Assembly (NCBI GenBank): GCA_015065165.1
Contig: SVQU01000012.1
Span: 1-55,343 of the forward strand
Length of the DNA: 55,343 bases
Origin: Oscillospiraceae bacterium
Lineage (GTDB): Bacteria; Bacillota; Clostridia; Oscillospirales; CAG-382
Reading direction: 5' to 3'
Shown here: in pieces, positions 44,650 to 52,525 of the stretch
How the letters are laid out: every line of letters starts with the position of its first letter
Position numbering within the stretch: position 1 is the first letter of the stretch
Translations under genes and position numbers: made by a program
The notes under the pieces: model-generated
The model's database searches: none
What the model was told of the DNA's origin: nothing
What the model saw: only the letters and a program-made list of their open reading frames with translations

Positions 44650-44713
44650 GAAACTTTAGGAGATAGGAGGAAACAAATAAAAATAAACGGAGGCGCAGGA
44701 GAGAGGATGAAGA

Positions 44714-44769
44714 ATGGACAAAGAGCCCCGAAGGTGTAGAAATCTACTCCGAGAGGGCCCTTTGTTCAT
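44714..44769. repeat. long stem-loop between the two terminator modules
   Basis: ATGGACAAAGAGCCC (44714-44728) pairs with GGGCCCTTTGTTCAT (44755-44769) with one mismatch and one wobble. An inner GG-GTAGA / TCTAC-CC hairpin sits inside. The right arm is also present in terminator module copy 1 without its left arm. It may be a structured RNA; direction is unknown. Confidence 0.6.
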
Positions 44770-44876
44770 AGCGAAAAATACAATGAAAAATAAAAAAAGA
44801 CTCGGGTTTGCCCGAGTCTTTACATTTTAAAGTCAAATAATAACTTTTTCGCGATCTTCGCCTTTATCCAAGCCGA
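44758..44876. repeat. duplicated terminator module, copy 2 (nagB 3' end)
   Basis: This copy abuts the nagB stop codon at 44877. Its hairpin AAGACTCGGG / CCCGAGTCTT (44798-44820) with a minus-strand TTTTTTTATTTTT run is the nagB terminator. Copy 1 at 44511 is therefore a second terminator 227-247 bases further downstream. Confidence 0.9.
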
Positions 44877-45599
44877 TCAACCGTTGTATGCGTCCTTATC
44901 TGCAATAATAATAGTATTGGGATGCAATTTAAGAAGGGTCGCGGGGTTGGAAGTGGTGATTTTGTCATCGAGAAGTTCGGAAACAGCCTGATGCTTAGCC
45001 TTGCCGGTAGCAAGAAGAATAATTGTCTTAGCCTTCATAATAGAAGCCATACCCATGGTAACTGCCTGAGTGGGAACGTCTTCCTTCTTTTCGAAGAAAC
45101 GAGCGTTTGCATTGATGGTGCTTTCGGTAAGAGAGGTGAGGTGAGTACCTGCAACCAACTTTTCATCGGGTTCGTTAAATGCGATGTGGCCGTTCTGACC
45201 GATACCGAGAACTTGAATGTCAACGCCGCCTGCTGCGTCGATAGCTGCATCATATTCTGCGCCCATAGCTGCGGGATCTTCAGCCAAGCCGTCGGGAACA
45301 CGGGTGTTAGCCTTGTCGATGTCGATGTGATCGAAGAAGTTAACGTTCATAAAGTAACGGTAGCTCTGATCGTGGGTGGGAGCGAGGGGATAGTATTCGT
45401 CAAGGTTAAAGCTCTTGCAATCCTTGAAAGAGATTTCGCCCTTCTGGTTCATATCCGCAAGAATCTTGTACATACCAACGGGGGTAGAGCCTGTAGCAAG
45501 ACCGAGAACGGAATTGGGTTTCATATAAACTTGTGCCGCGAAAATTTTAGCGGCTTCTTTTGCAACTGCATCTGCATTTTCACAAACGATAATTCTCAT
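44877..45599 (-). CDS. nagB: glucosamine-6-phosphate deaminase
   Basis: Converts glucosamine-6-phosphate to fructose-6-phosphate and ammonia, the entry of amino sugars into glycolysis. The 240-residue protein has GLATGSTPVGMYKIL, the Asp-containing FNLDEYYPL and the GIGQNGHIAFNEPDE catalytic loop with ATGKAKHQAV near the end, as in bacterial NagB. ATG 45599 was chosen over an in-frame ATG at 45665 because GGAGG stands just upstream and the promoter covers the longer version. No nagA or amino-sugar transporter gene is next to it. It fits a host that uses mucin or cell-wall amino sugars. Confidence 0.95.
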   Translation of the reverse strand: MRIIVCENADAVAKEAAKIFAAQVYMKPNSVLGLATGSTPVGMYKILADMNQKGEISFKDCKSFNLDEYYPLAPTHDQSYRYFMNVNFFDHIDIDKANTRVPDGLAEDPAAMGAEYDAAIDAAGGVDIQVLGIGQNGHIAFNEPDEKLVAGTHLTSLTESTINANARFFEKKEDVPTQAVTMGMASIMKAKTIILLATGKAKHQAVSELLDDKITTSNPATLLKLHPNTIIIADKDAYNG

Positions 45600-45636
45600 T
45601 GAGATATACCTCCGAAAATTTATTTTTCTGCCTTGG

Positions 45637-45665
45637 ATTATATCACTACTGCGCCGAAAAGTCAA
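45637..45665 (-). promoter_or_regulatory. promoter of nagB
   Basis: On the minus strand TTGACT (45660-45665) and TATAAT (45637-45642) are 17 bases apart with an extended TGA. Confidence 0.85.
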
Positions 45666-45766
45666 GTCAAAAAGCCTTTTATTCTTATATTTGGTGCTGT
45701 TGCTTATTTATGTTTCTGTTCAAGAATAATTTGTGAACATTTTATAAATAAAATGAAAAGTTCACC

Positions 45767-45795
45767 TTGACAGCACCGTGGTAATATGATATAAT
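45767..45795 (+). promoter_or_regulatory. promoter of the DUF975 gene
   Basis: TTGACA (45767-45772) and TATAAT (45790-45795) with 17 bases between and an extended TGA. Confidence 0.88.
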
Positions 45796-45844
45796 AACAC
45801 AAGCGATGATATGTCGCAAATTGTAATTTTGGAGGTTTTTTCAG

Positions 45845-46486
45845 ATGACAAGAAAAGAAATGAAAACACTGGCAAAACAGCAAATCAAAGGGAAAATAGG
45901 CGTATTGTTTTTGATTGCGCTTATTATAGCGTTGGTTAGCGGTATATGCAGCGTGGTACCCGCGGTAGGTTCTATTGCTTCTTTGGTAATCACCCCCGCT
46001 TTAACTCTCAGTACATTTTTGGTGTACTATAAGTTGTCTAAAGATTCTTCGTTCCAGCCTTCTGCGGGCGACTCTTTCGGCGGCTTTAAGTATTTCACCA
46101 AAGCCTTCTGTGTTTATTGGGCACAGGCTATTTTCACCTTCCTTTGGACCTTGTTGTTCTACATCCCCGGTTTGATCAAGGGTATCGCTTATTCTCAGGC
46201 GATGTACATCCTTATAGATAACCCCGAAATCAGCGGCAGAGAAGCAATTAAGAAGTCTTCCGAAATGATGAACGGTCATAAGATGGATTATTTTGTTCTT
46301 CAGCTTTCCTTTATCGGTTGGATTATTTTAGGCTTTTTCACTCTTGGTATTTTGTATATCTGGTTGGTGCCTTATATAAATGCAACCAATGCAAACTTCT
46401 ATCAGAGCATTAAGCCTGCCGAAACCTACGATTTCACCGCAACTGAATCTGTTGCCACCGAAGAAATTCCCGCAGATAATAACTAA
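45845..46486 (+). CDS. DUF975 family membrane protein
   Basis: Integral membrane protein of 213 residues that matches the DUF975 pattern: KEMKTLAKQQIKGKIGVLFLIALI at the start, a second helix around 35-60, SGREAIKKSSEMMNGHKMDYFVLQLSFIGW (about 130-160), and a final hydrophobic stretch ending in Pro and Tyr residues. About five membrane segments are visible, and the C-terminus is acidic and soluble. The function of the family is unknown. GGAGG precedes the ATG. It has its own promoter and terminator, between nagB and the second dockerin gene. Confidence 0.85.
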   Translation: MTRKEMKTLAKQQIKGKIGVLFLIALIIALVSGICSVVPAVGSIASLVITPALTLSTFLVYYKLSKDSSFQPSAGDSFGGFKYFTKAFCVYWAQAIFTFLWTLLFYIPGLIKGIAYSQAMYILIDNPEISGREAIKKSSEMMNGHKMDYFVLQLSFIGWIILGFFTLGILYIWLVPYINATNANFYQSIKPAETYDFTATESVATEEIPADNN

Positions 46487-46498
46487 ATCAACCAAAAA

Positions 46499-46540
46499 GC
46501 ATCACCCGAAGCAGTTTGTTGCCTTCGGGTGATTTTTTGT
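46499..46540 (+). terminator. terminator of the DUF975 gene
   Basis: ATCACCCGAAG / CTTCGGGTGAT (46501-46511, 46523-46533) with TTTTTTGTTT following. Confidence 0.9.
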
Positions 46541-46605
46541 TTCGCGAATATGCAAAATTCAGCAAATAAATCAACTTTATTTATGTGCATTTTAACTGTA
46601 AATCA

Positions 46606-46634
46606 TTGACAATATGCCAAAAATGTGTTAATCT
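46606..46634 (+). promoter_or_regulatory. promoter of dockerin protein 2 (putative scaffoldin)
   Basis: TTGACA (46606-46611) and TAATCT (46629-46634) with a 17-base spacer and an extended TGT. The leader of about 85 nt before ATG 46726 has no riboswitch that I recognise. Confidence 0.72.
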
Positions 46635-46725
46635 TATATAAGTGCGCCCCCTATGTACCCCGAAACGGAGTCATATGGCTGCGTATAAATATAAAATAAG
46701 TATATTATAAAAAGAGGTATACGTT

Positions 46726-49700
46726 ATGAAAAGACTGGTTTCTGTTTTGTTAACGCTTTTTATGCTGTTAACAATGCTGCCCGTTTCGGCATTTATGTCC
46801 GTAAGCGCCGCAGACAGTACGCTCCTTGGTGAAGCCAACGCAAACAGCAGCTTCACTTTGGATATTTCCGCCCCCGACCATTACGTTGCGGGCGAAGAGG
46901 TTACCGTTACCGTTACGGTAAATAACCTTAATACCACCACCGGTTTGCACCACGTTCAAGGCGGTCTTTATTTCGATCCTGACGTTCTCGGCTTCGGTTT
47001 TGACCTTATCGTGAACAAAGAATTGCCGGGCAGCCTTGTTCCTTACGAAGAATGGGAAGATTTTTCCAAGCTTGGTCAGGATGCAAACGGCAATTGGTAT
47101 ATCGTTATCGATGCTGTTACAGCCGGATACGTAGATGATACAACCGGCGAGTATCTCTTTAGCGATGATATTAAGGACGGCGACCTTGTATTTAACTTTA
47201 CGTTTATTGCAAAAGCCGATGCTACCGGCGACACCGCGGTTTATATCCCCCACGCTACGGTTTTGGGTGATTACTACGATGTAGAGCCTCCTTATGCTCA
47301 CACCGCATACGTTGGTAACGGTAGTATTGACTATATCGCAGAAAAGGTTGTTGAGGATTCTTCTTCCGAGGAGCCTTCCTCTTCCGAAGCACCTTCCTCT
47401 TCCGAAGAACCCTCTTCCGAAGAACCTACTCCTTCCGAAGACCCCTCCAACGGCTTTGATGAAAATGCCGAGCTTTTGGGCGATAAGAATGCGGATGCAT
47501 CCTTTACAATGGATATCACCGCGCCCGAATCCTACGTTGCGGGCGAATCGGTTGTGGTAACCGTTACCGTTAATAACGTAACTGCTTCCACAGGTCTTCA
47601 GCACGTACATGGCAACCTTTATTTCGACACCTCTGTTCTTGGCTTTGCGTTTGCCCTTAAGGACAAACAGGAAGTTAAGAACGCTATGGTTGCTCACAAC
47701 GAATGGGAAGATATGACAAGACTTCGCACCGATGGCAACGGTTTGTGGTGGGTAGAGGTTGACGCTATTACCGCAGGTTACGAAGACCCCGAAAACCCCG
47801 GTGAATATACCTTCACTACCTTGAAGGGCGATAATCAGCTTGTATTCAACATTCCTTTCGTTGCTTTGGCAGATGCAAGCGGTGATACCGAGGTTTATAT
47901 CCCTCACTCTACTGTTAAGAGCGAATATTACGATGCTGTAACCTTCGAGCACATTCCTTACGTTGGTAACGGCAGCGGCGCATATGTTGCAGATGCAACT
48001 CCCGTTGAAGAGCCTTCCTCCGAAGAACCCTCTTCCTCTGAAGAACCCTCTTCTTCCGAAGAACCCTCTTCTGAAGAACCCTCTTCCGAAGAACCTTCTT
48101 CTCCCAAGGAACCCTCCTTGCCCGAATCTCCCGAAAACCTTGTAAACCTTGTTTTGGGCAACTCCTATACTCCCTCGATTACTCCCAACGCTTCTTATCC
48201 CGACAGTGGAAACGAACTTACCGACGGTATTCTTGTAAGCGATTCTAACATTACCGAACCTTACTATAAGGACGAAAAGTGGGTTGGTTACAATCTTACA
48301 AAGTCTCTTCGTTCCTTTGATATTTCTGCTGCACTTGGCGACGGCGAAACCGTTTATGCCCTTTACAGAGTAGAAATCAACTTGGGTACCGATGCGGTTA
48401 CTTCCGGTATACATAACCCCGCAAGTGTTACTGCATACTATAAGAACGGCGATGGCGAATGGGTTCAGTTTGGCGAAACCTATTCTAACGGAACAGGCAT
48501 CACCGATACCGTTGCTTTGAACGTTGTTTTCGAAGAAAAGGGCGTTCGCGCAACCGACATTAAGGTTCAGATTACCGGTAGAGACGGCAAAAACCTTGTT
48601 TGGGTTGGTGAAATTGCCGCTTACGGTGTTGACCCCAACCTTCTTTTGGGCAACTCCTATACCTCTACACTTGATCCCAACCCTTCTTATCCCGACAGCG
48701 GAAACGAACTTACCGACGGTATTCTTGTAAGCGATTCTAACATTACCGAACCTTACTATAAGGACGAAAAGTGGGTAGGTTATACTCTTACCAAGTACGT
48801 TCGTTCCTTCGATATCACTGCTGTACTTGGCGATGGCGAAACCGTTTACAACCTCGAAAAGGTTGCTGTTAACGTAGGTACCGATGCGGTTACCTGCGGT
48901 GTCCACAACCCCGCGGGCATTACCGTGTTCTATAAGAACGGCGATGGCGAATGGAAGCAGTTTGGCACAGCATATTCAAACGCAGAACCTATCACCGATA
49001 CCGTTGCTTTGAACGTTGTTTTCGAATCCGATGCAGTTCGCGCAACTGACGTTAAGATTCAGTTCGCCGGCAGAGACGGCAAAAACCTTGTTTGGGTTGG
49101 CGAAATCTCCGCATACGGCTTTGAAGTTAATTTCAATGATGACATACCTGAAGAAGATTCTTCTGAAGACGTTTCTTCTGAAGATCCTTCCTCCTCCGAA
49201 GACGTTTCTTCTGAAGATCCTTCCTCCTCCGAAGACGTTTCCTCCGAAGAACCCTCTTCCTCCGAAGATATCTCTTCCGAAGAACCCTCTTCCTCCGAAG
49301 ATATCTCTTCCGAAGAACCTTCTTCCTCCGAAGAACCTTCCTCCGAAGAACCCTCTTCCTCCGAAGAACCCTCTTCTTCCGAAGAACCTAGCGTTTCGGA
49401 TGACCTTCTCGGTGTTGAAAACGCTAACCCCAACTTTACAATGGATATTACCGCCCCCGAAAGCTACGTTGCGGGCGAAGAAGTTATTGTAACCGTAACC
49501 GTAAATAACGTAAATGCAATCAACGGTTTGCAGCACGTACACGGCAAGATGTATTTCGATCCCGAAGTTCTTGGCTTTAACGTTCCTCTTAAGGATAAGC
49601 AGGAACTTAAGAATACCTTTGCCGGTCTTAACGAATGGGAAGATATGACCAGACTTCGCACCGACGGCAACGGCATTTGGTGGGTAGAAGTAGATGCTAC

Positions 49701-52332
49701 TACCGCAGGTTACGAAAACCCCGAAAAACCCGGCGAATACCTCATTACCGACGTATTCGAAGATGGTGTGTTGGTATTTAACGTTAAATTTATCGCTTTG
49801 GCAGATGCTACGGGCGATACCGCGGTATACATTCCTCACTCTACCGTATACGGCGACTTTTTCCACCTTACCACTTTCGAGCATACCGCTTACGTAGGTA
49901 ACGGTACAAAGGCATATATCGCCGAGGGCGAAGCAGTTGTTGAACCCTCTTCTTCTGAAGAACCTTCTTCCGAAATTGAGTCCTCTGAGGTTGAATCCTC
50001 CGAAGATATCTCTTCTGAAGAACCCTCTTCCTCCGAAGAACCCTCTTCCTCTGAAGAACCTTCCTCCGAAGAACCCTCTTCTGAAGAACCTTCTTCCTCC
50101 GAAGAACCCTCCTCCGAAGAACCCTCTTCCTCCGAAGAACCCTCTTCCTCTGAAGAGCCTTCCTCCGAAGACCCTTCCTCCGAAGAACCTTCTTCTTCCG
50201 AAGAACCTAGCGTTTCGGATGACCTTCTCGGTGTTGAAAACGCTAACCCCAACTTTACAATGGATATCACTGCACCCGAAACCTACGTTGCGGGCGAAGA
50301 ATTTATTGTAACCGTAACCGTTAACAACGTTAACGCCTCTAAGGGTCTCCAGCACGTACACGGTAAGCTTTATTTCGACCCCGAAATTTTCGGATTTAAC
50401 GTTGCGCTTAAGGATAAGCAGGAACTTAAGAACACCTTTGCCGGTCTTAATGAATGGGAAGATATGACCAGACTTCGCACCGACGGCAACGGCACTTGGT
50501 GGGTAGAGGTTGACGCGGTTACCGGTGGTTATGAAGATCCCAATAACTCCGGCGAATACCTCTTTACCGACGTATTTGAAGACGGAATCCTCGTATTCAA
50601 TATTAAGTTTATTGCTTTGGCAGATGCTATAGGCGACACTGCTTTGTATATTCCTCACTCCACCGTATACGGCGACCATTACGAAATGGTTTACCCCTAT
50701 ACTCACACCTCTTATATCGGTAACGGCTCCGCAGTAACTATTGCGCGCAGTGTACACGTATGTAAGGGCGTTGGCGAATGGATTTCCGACGGCACCAACC
50801 ACTGGAAGCTCTGTACCTGCGGTGAAAAGGTTGATGTTGCAACCCACACCCCCGGCGCAGAAGCCGATTGTGAAAACGATCAAATCTGTACCGAATGTGA
50901 ACGTGTACTCGTAGAAGCATACGGCCATAAGGCTGAAAGCGACAAACTCTACAGCGATGCAAACAACCACTGGAAGCTTTGCTCTTGCGGTGAAAAGGTT
51001 GATGTTACAGCCCATACCCCCGGCGCAGAAGCAGATTGCGAAAACGATCAAATCTGTACCGAATGTGAACGTGTACTCGTAGAAGCATACGGCCACAAGG
51101 CTGAAAGCGACAAGCTCTACAGCGATGCAAACAACCACTGGAAGCTTTGCTCTTGCGGTGAAAAGGTTGATGTTACAGCCCACACCCCCGGCGCAGAAGC
51201 AGATTGCGAAAACGATCAAATCTGTACCGAATGCGAACGCGTACTCGTAGAAGCATACGGCCACAAGGCTGAAAGCGACAAGCTCTACAGCGACGGAACC
51301 AACCACTGGAAGCTTTGCTCTTGCGGTGAAAAGGTAGATGTAGCAGAACACACCCCCGGCACAGAAGCAGATTGCGAAAACGATCAGATTTGTACCGAAT
51401 GTGAACACGTACTCGTAGAAGCATACGGCCACAAGGCTGAAAGCGACAAGCTCTACAGCGATGCAAACAACCACTGGAAGCTTTGCTCTTGCGGCGAAAA
51501 GGTTGATGTTACAGCCCACACCCCCGGTGCAGAAGCAGATTGCGAAAACGATCAAATCTGTACCGAATGTGAACGTGTACTCGTAGAAGCATACGGCCAC
51601 AAGGCCGAAAGCGACAAACTCTACAGCGATGCAAACAACCACTGGAAGCTCTGCTCTTGCGGCGAAAAGGTTGATGTTACAGCCCACACCCCCGGCGCAG
51701 AAGCAGATTGCGAAAACGATCAAATCTGTACCGAATGTGAACATGTACTTGTAGAAGCATACGGGCACAAGGCTGAAAGCGACAAGCTCTACAGCGATGC
51801 AAACAACCACTGGAAGCTCTGCTCTTGCGGTGAAAAGGTTGATGTTACAGCCCACACCCCCGGCGCAGAAGCAGATTGCGAAAACGATCAAATCTGTACC
51901 GAATGTGAACGCGTACTCGTAGAAGCATACGGACACTCCGCTAAGGATGACAAGTGGTACAACGATGAAAATAACCACTGGCACGAATGTAACTGCGGCG
52001 AGCATTTGAACGAAGATGCACACGAAGGCGAATGGGTTGTTACGGTTGAACCCGATTTCCGTGTTGAAGGTGAAGAATCTCTTATCTGTAAGACCTGCGG
52101 ACACGTAATGGAAACCAGAACACTTCCCTCGAAGTATATGATTGGCGACCTCGACTACAACGGCGAGATCACCTCTATGGACTACATTCTTCTTAAGCGT
52201 GTATACTTTGATGCATATCAGATCGCAGATATAAGAGCTGCCGACATTAACGGCGACGGCGAGATTACCTCTATGGACTATATCTTGCTCAAGCGCGTAT
52301 ACTTCGACGTATACCACATAACTGTTGATTAA
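46726..52332 (+). CDS. secreted cohesin-like/dockerin scaffold protein with Cys repeats
   Basis: Secreted protein of 1868 residues and the centre of the putative assembly. A signal peptide (1-29) is followed by cohesin-like modules at about 30-205, 246-423, 892-1066 and 1164-1340. Each has the pattern GEEVTVTVTVNN, then G(L)xHVxGxLYFDPxVLGF, WW/YVxxDAxTxGY and DGxLVFNxxFIALADA. Two near-identical discoidin-like modules (about 469-802) lie between the second and third. Linkers are SSEEP repeats. Seven 56-residue Cys/His repeats and a diverged eighth (about 1344-1803) follow, then a C-terminal dockerin (1805-1868) with loops DLDYNGEITSMD and DINGDGEITSMD. The cohesin assignment is from pattern only; no sortase or SLH anchor is present, so attachment would be through its own dockerin. 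Confidence 0.78.
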   Translation: MKRLVSVLLTLFMLLTMLPVSAFMSVSAADSTLLGEANANSSFTLDISAPDHYVAGEEVTVTVTVNNLNTTTGLHHVQGGLYFDPDVLGFGFDLIVNKELPGSLVPYEEWEDFSKLGQDANGNWYIVIDAVTAGYVDDTTGEYLFSDDIKDGDLVFNFTFIAKADATGDTAVYIPHATVLGDYYDVEPPYAHTAYVGNGSIDYIAEKVVEDSSSEEPSSSEAPSSSEEPSSEEPTPSEDPSNGFDENAELLGDKNADASFTMDITAPESYVAGESVVVTVTVNNVTASTGLQHVHGNLYFDTSVLGFAFALKDKQEVKNAMVAHNEWEDMTRLRTDGNGLWWVEVDAITAGYEDPENPGEYTFTTLKGDNQLVFNIPFVALADASGDTEVYIPHSTVKSEYYDAVTFEHIPYVGNGSGAYVADATPVEEPSSEEPSSSEEPSSSEEPSSEEPSSEEPSSPKEPSLPESPENLVNLVLGNSYTPSITPNASYPDSGNELTDGILVSDSNITEPYYKDEKWVGYNLTKSLRSFDISAALGDGETVYALYRVEINLGTDAVTSGIHNPASVTAYYKNGDGEWVQFGETYSNGTGITDTVALNVVFEEKGVRATDIKVQITGRDGKNLVWVGEIAAYGVDPNLLLGNSYTSTLDPNPSYPDSGNELTDGILVSDSNITEPYYKDEKWVGYTLTKYVRSFDITAVLGDGETVYNLEKVAVNVGTDAVTCGVHNPAGITVFYKNGDGEWKQFGTAYSNAEPITDTVALNVVFESDAVRATDVKIQFAGRDGKNLVWVGEISAYGFEVNFNDDIPEEDSSEDVSSEDPSSSEDVSSEDPSSSEDVSSEEPSSSEDISSEEPSSSEDISSEEPSSSEEPSSEEPSSSEEPSSSEEPSVSDDLLGVENANPNFTMDITAPESYVAGEEVIVTVTVNNVNAINGLQHVHGKMYFDPEVLGFNVPLKDKQELKNTFAGLNEWEDMTRLRTDGNGIWWVEVDATTAGYENPEKPGEYLITDVFEDGVLVFNVKFIALADATGDTAVYIPHSTVYGDFFHLTTFEHTAYVGNGTKAYIAEGEAVVEPSSSEEPSSEIESSEVESSEDISSEEPSSSEEPSSSEEPSSEEPSSEEPSSSEEPSSEEPSSSEEPSSSEEPSSEDPSSEEPSSSEEPSVSDDLLGVENANPNFTMDITAPETYVAGEEFIVTVTVNNVNASKGLQHVHGKLYFDPEIFGFNVALKDKQELKNTFAGLNEWEDMTRLRTDGNGTWWVEVDAVTGGYEDPNNSGEYLFTDVFEDGILVFNIKFIALADAIGDTALYIPHSTVYGDHYEMVYPYTHTSYIGNGSAVTIARSVHVCKGVGEWISDGTNHWKLCTCGEKVDVATHTPGAEADCENDQICTECERVLVEAYGHKAESDKLYSDANNHWKLCSCGEKVDVTAHTPGAEADCENDQICTECERVLVEAYGHKAESDKLYSDANNHWKLCSCGEKVDVTAHTPGAEADCENDQICTECERVLVEAYGHKAESDKLYSDGTNHWKLCSCGEKVDVAEHTPGTEADCENDQICTECEHVLVEAYGHKAESDKLYSDANNHWKLCSCGEKVDVTAHTPGAEADCENDQICTECERVLVEAYGHKAESDKLYSDANNHWKLCSCGEKVDVTAHTPGAEADCENDQICTECEHVLVEAYGHKAESDKLYSDANNHWKLCSCGEKVDVTAHTPGAEADCENDQICTECERVLVEAYGHSAKDDKWYNDENNHWHECNCGEHLNEDAHEGEWVVTVEPDFRVEGEESLICKTCGHVMETRTLPSKYMIGDLDYNGEITSMDYILLKRVYFDAYQIADIRAADINGDGEITSMDYILLKRVYFDVYHITVD
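49145..49390 (+). repeat. Ser/Glu-rich codon repeat (linker 3 of protein 2)
   Basis: Repeats of units such as GATATCTCTTCCGAAGAACCC encode SSEDVSSEDPS and SSEEPSSSEE runs between discoidin-like module 2 and cohesin-like module 3. Confidence 0.85.
49940..50210 (+). repeat. Ser/Glu/Pro-rich codon repeat (linker 4 of protein 2)
   Basis: SSEEP-type units separate cohesin-like modules 3 and 4. The closing segment, SSSEEPSVSDDLLGVENANP, is shared with the end of linker 3, so module and linker were duplicated together. Confidence 0.85.
50755..52134 (+). repeat. tandem 168-bp Cys/His repeats (seven plus a diverged eighth)
   Basis: Units start at 50755, 50923, 51091, 51259, 51427, 51595, 51763 and 51931. 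Each 56-residue unit contains NHWKLCSCGEKVD, then HTPGAEADCENDQICTEC and VLVEAYGH. Four Cys and several His per unit suggest a small zinc-bound module. Units 2-7 are nearly identical in DNA, indicating recent duplication; unit 8 is diverged and reads into the dockerin. Confidence 0.92.
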
Positions 52333-52343
52333 ACTATAAAAAG

Positions 52344-52377
52344 TGCCGAAACGGGTTTTCCGTTTCGGCATTTCTTT
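52344..52377 (+). terminator. terminator of dockerin protein 2
   Basis: TGCCGAAACGG / CCGTTTCGGCA perfect 11-bp stem (52344-52354, 52360-52370) followed by TTTCTTTAT. Confidence 0.88.
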
Positions 52378-52433
52378 ATACACCGTTTGTTTGTACAAAA
52401 GGGCGAAAATGTTTTTTTGTACCCCACCATCTG

Positions 52434-52462
52434 TTGACAATATATCTAAAATGGTGTATAAT
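52434..52462 (+). promoter_or_regulatory. consensus promoter of dockerin protein 3
   Basis: TTGACA (52434-52439) and TATAAT (52457-52462) with a 17-base spacer. The gene is therefore not in an operon with protein 2, although it is 194 bases downstream. Confidence 0.88.
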
Positions 52463-52525
52463 ACTGACATAAGTATGTAAACAGCGCGCGTATATGTAAA
52501 AAAGGCGCGTAAACGGAGGTTAATT

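Noticed and set aside
46635-46725. riboswitch in the leader of the scaffold gene
   Set aside because: Checked for c-di-GMP, cobalamin and SAM core motifs by eye; none was recognisable.
50755-52134. 168-bp direct repeats as a non-coding satellite
   Set aside because: The repeats stay in one frame, keep Cys/His codons and sit inside a continuous secreted protein.
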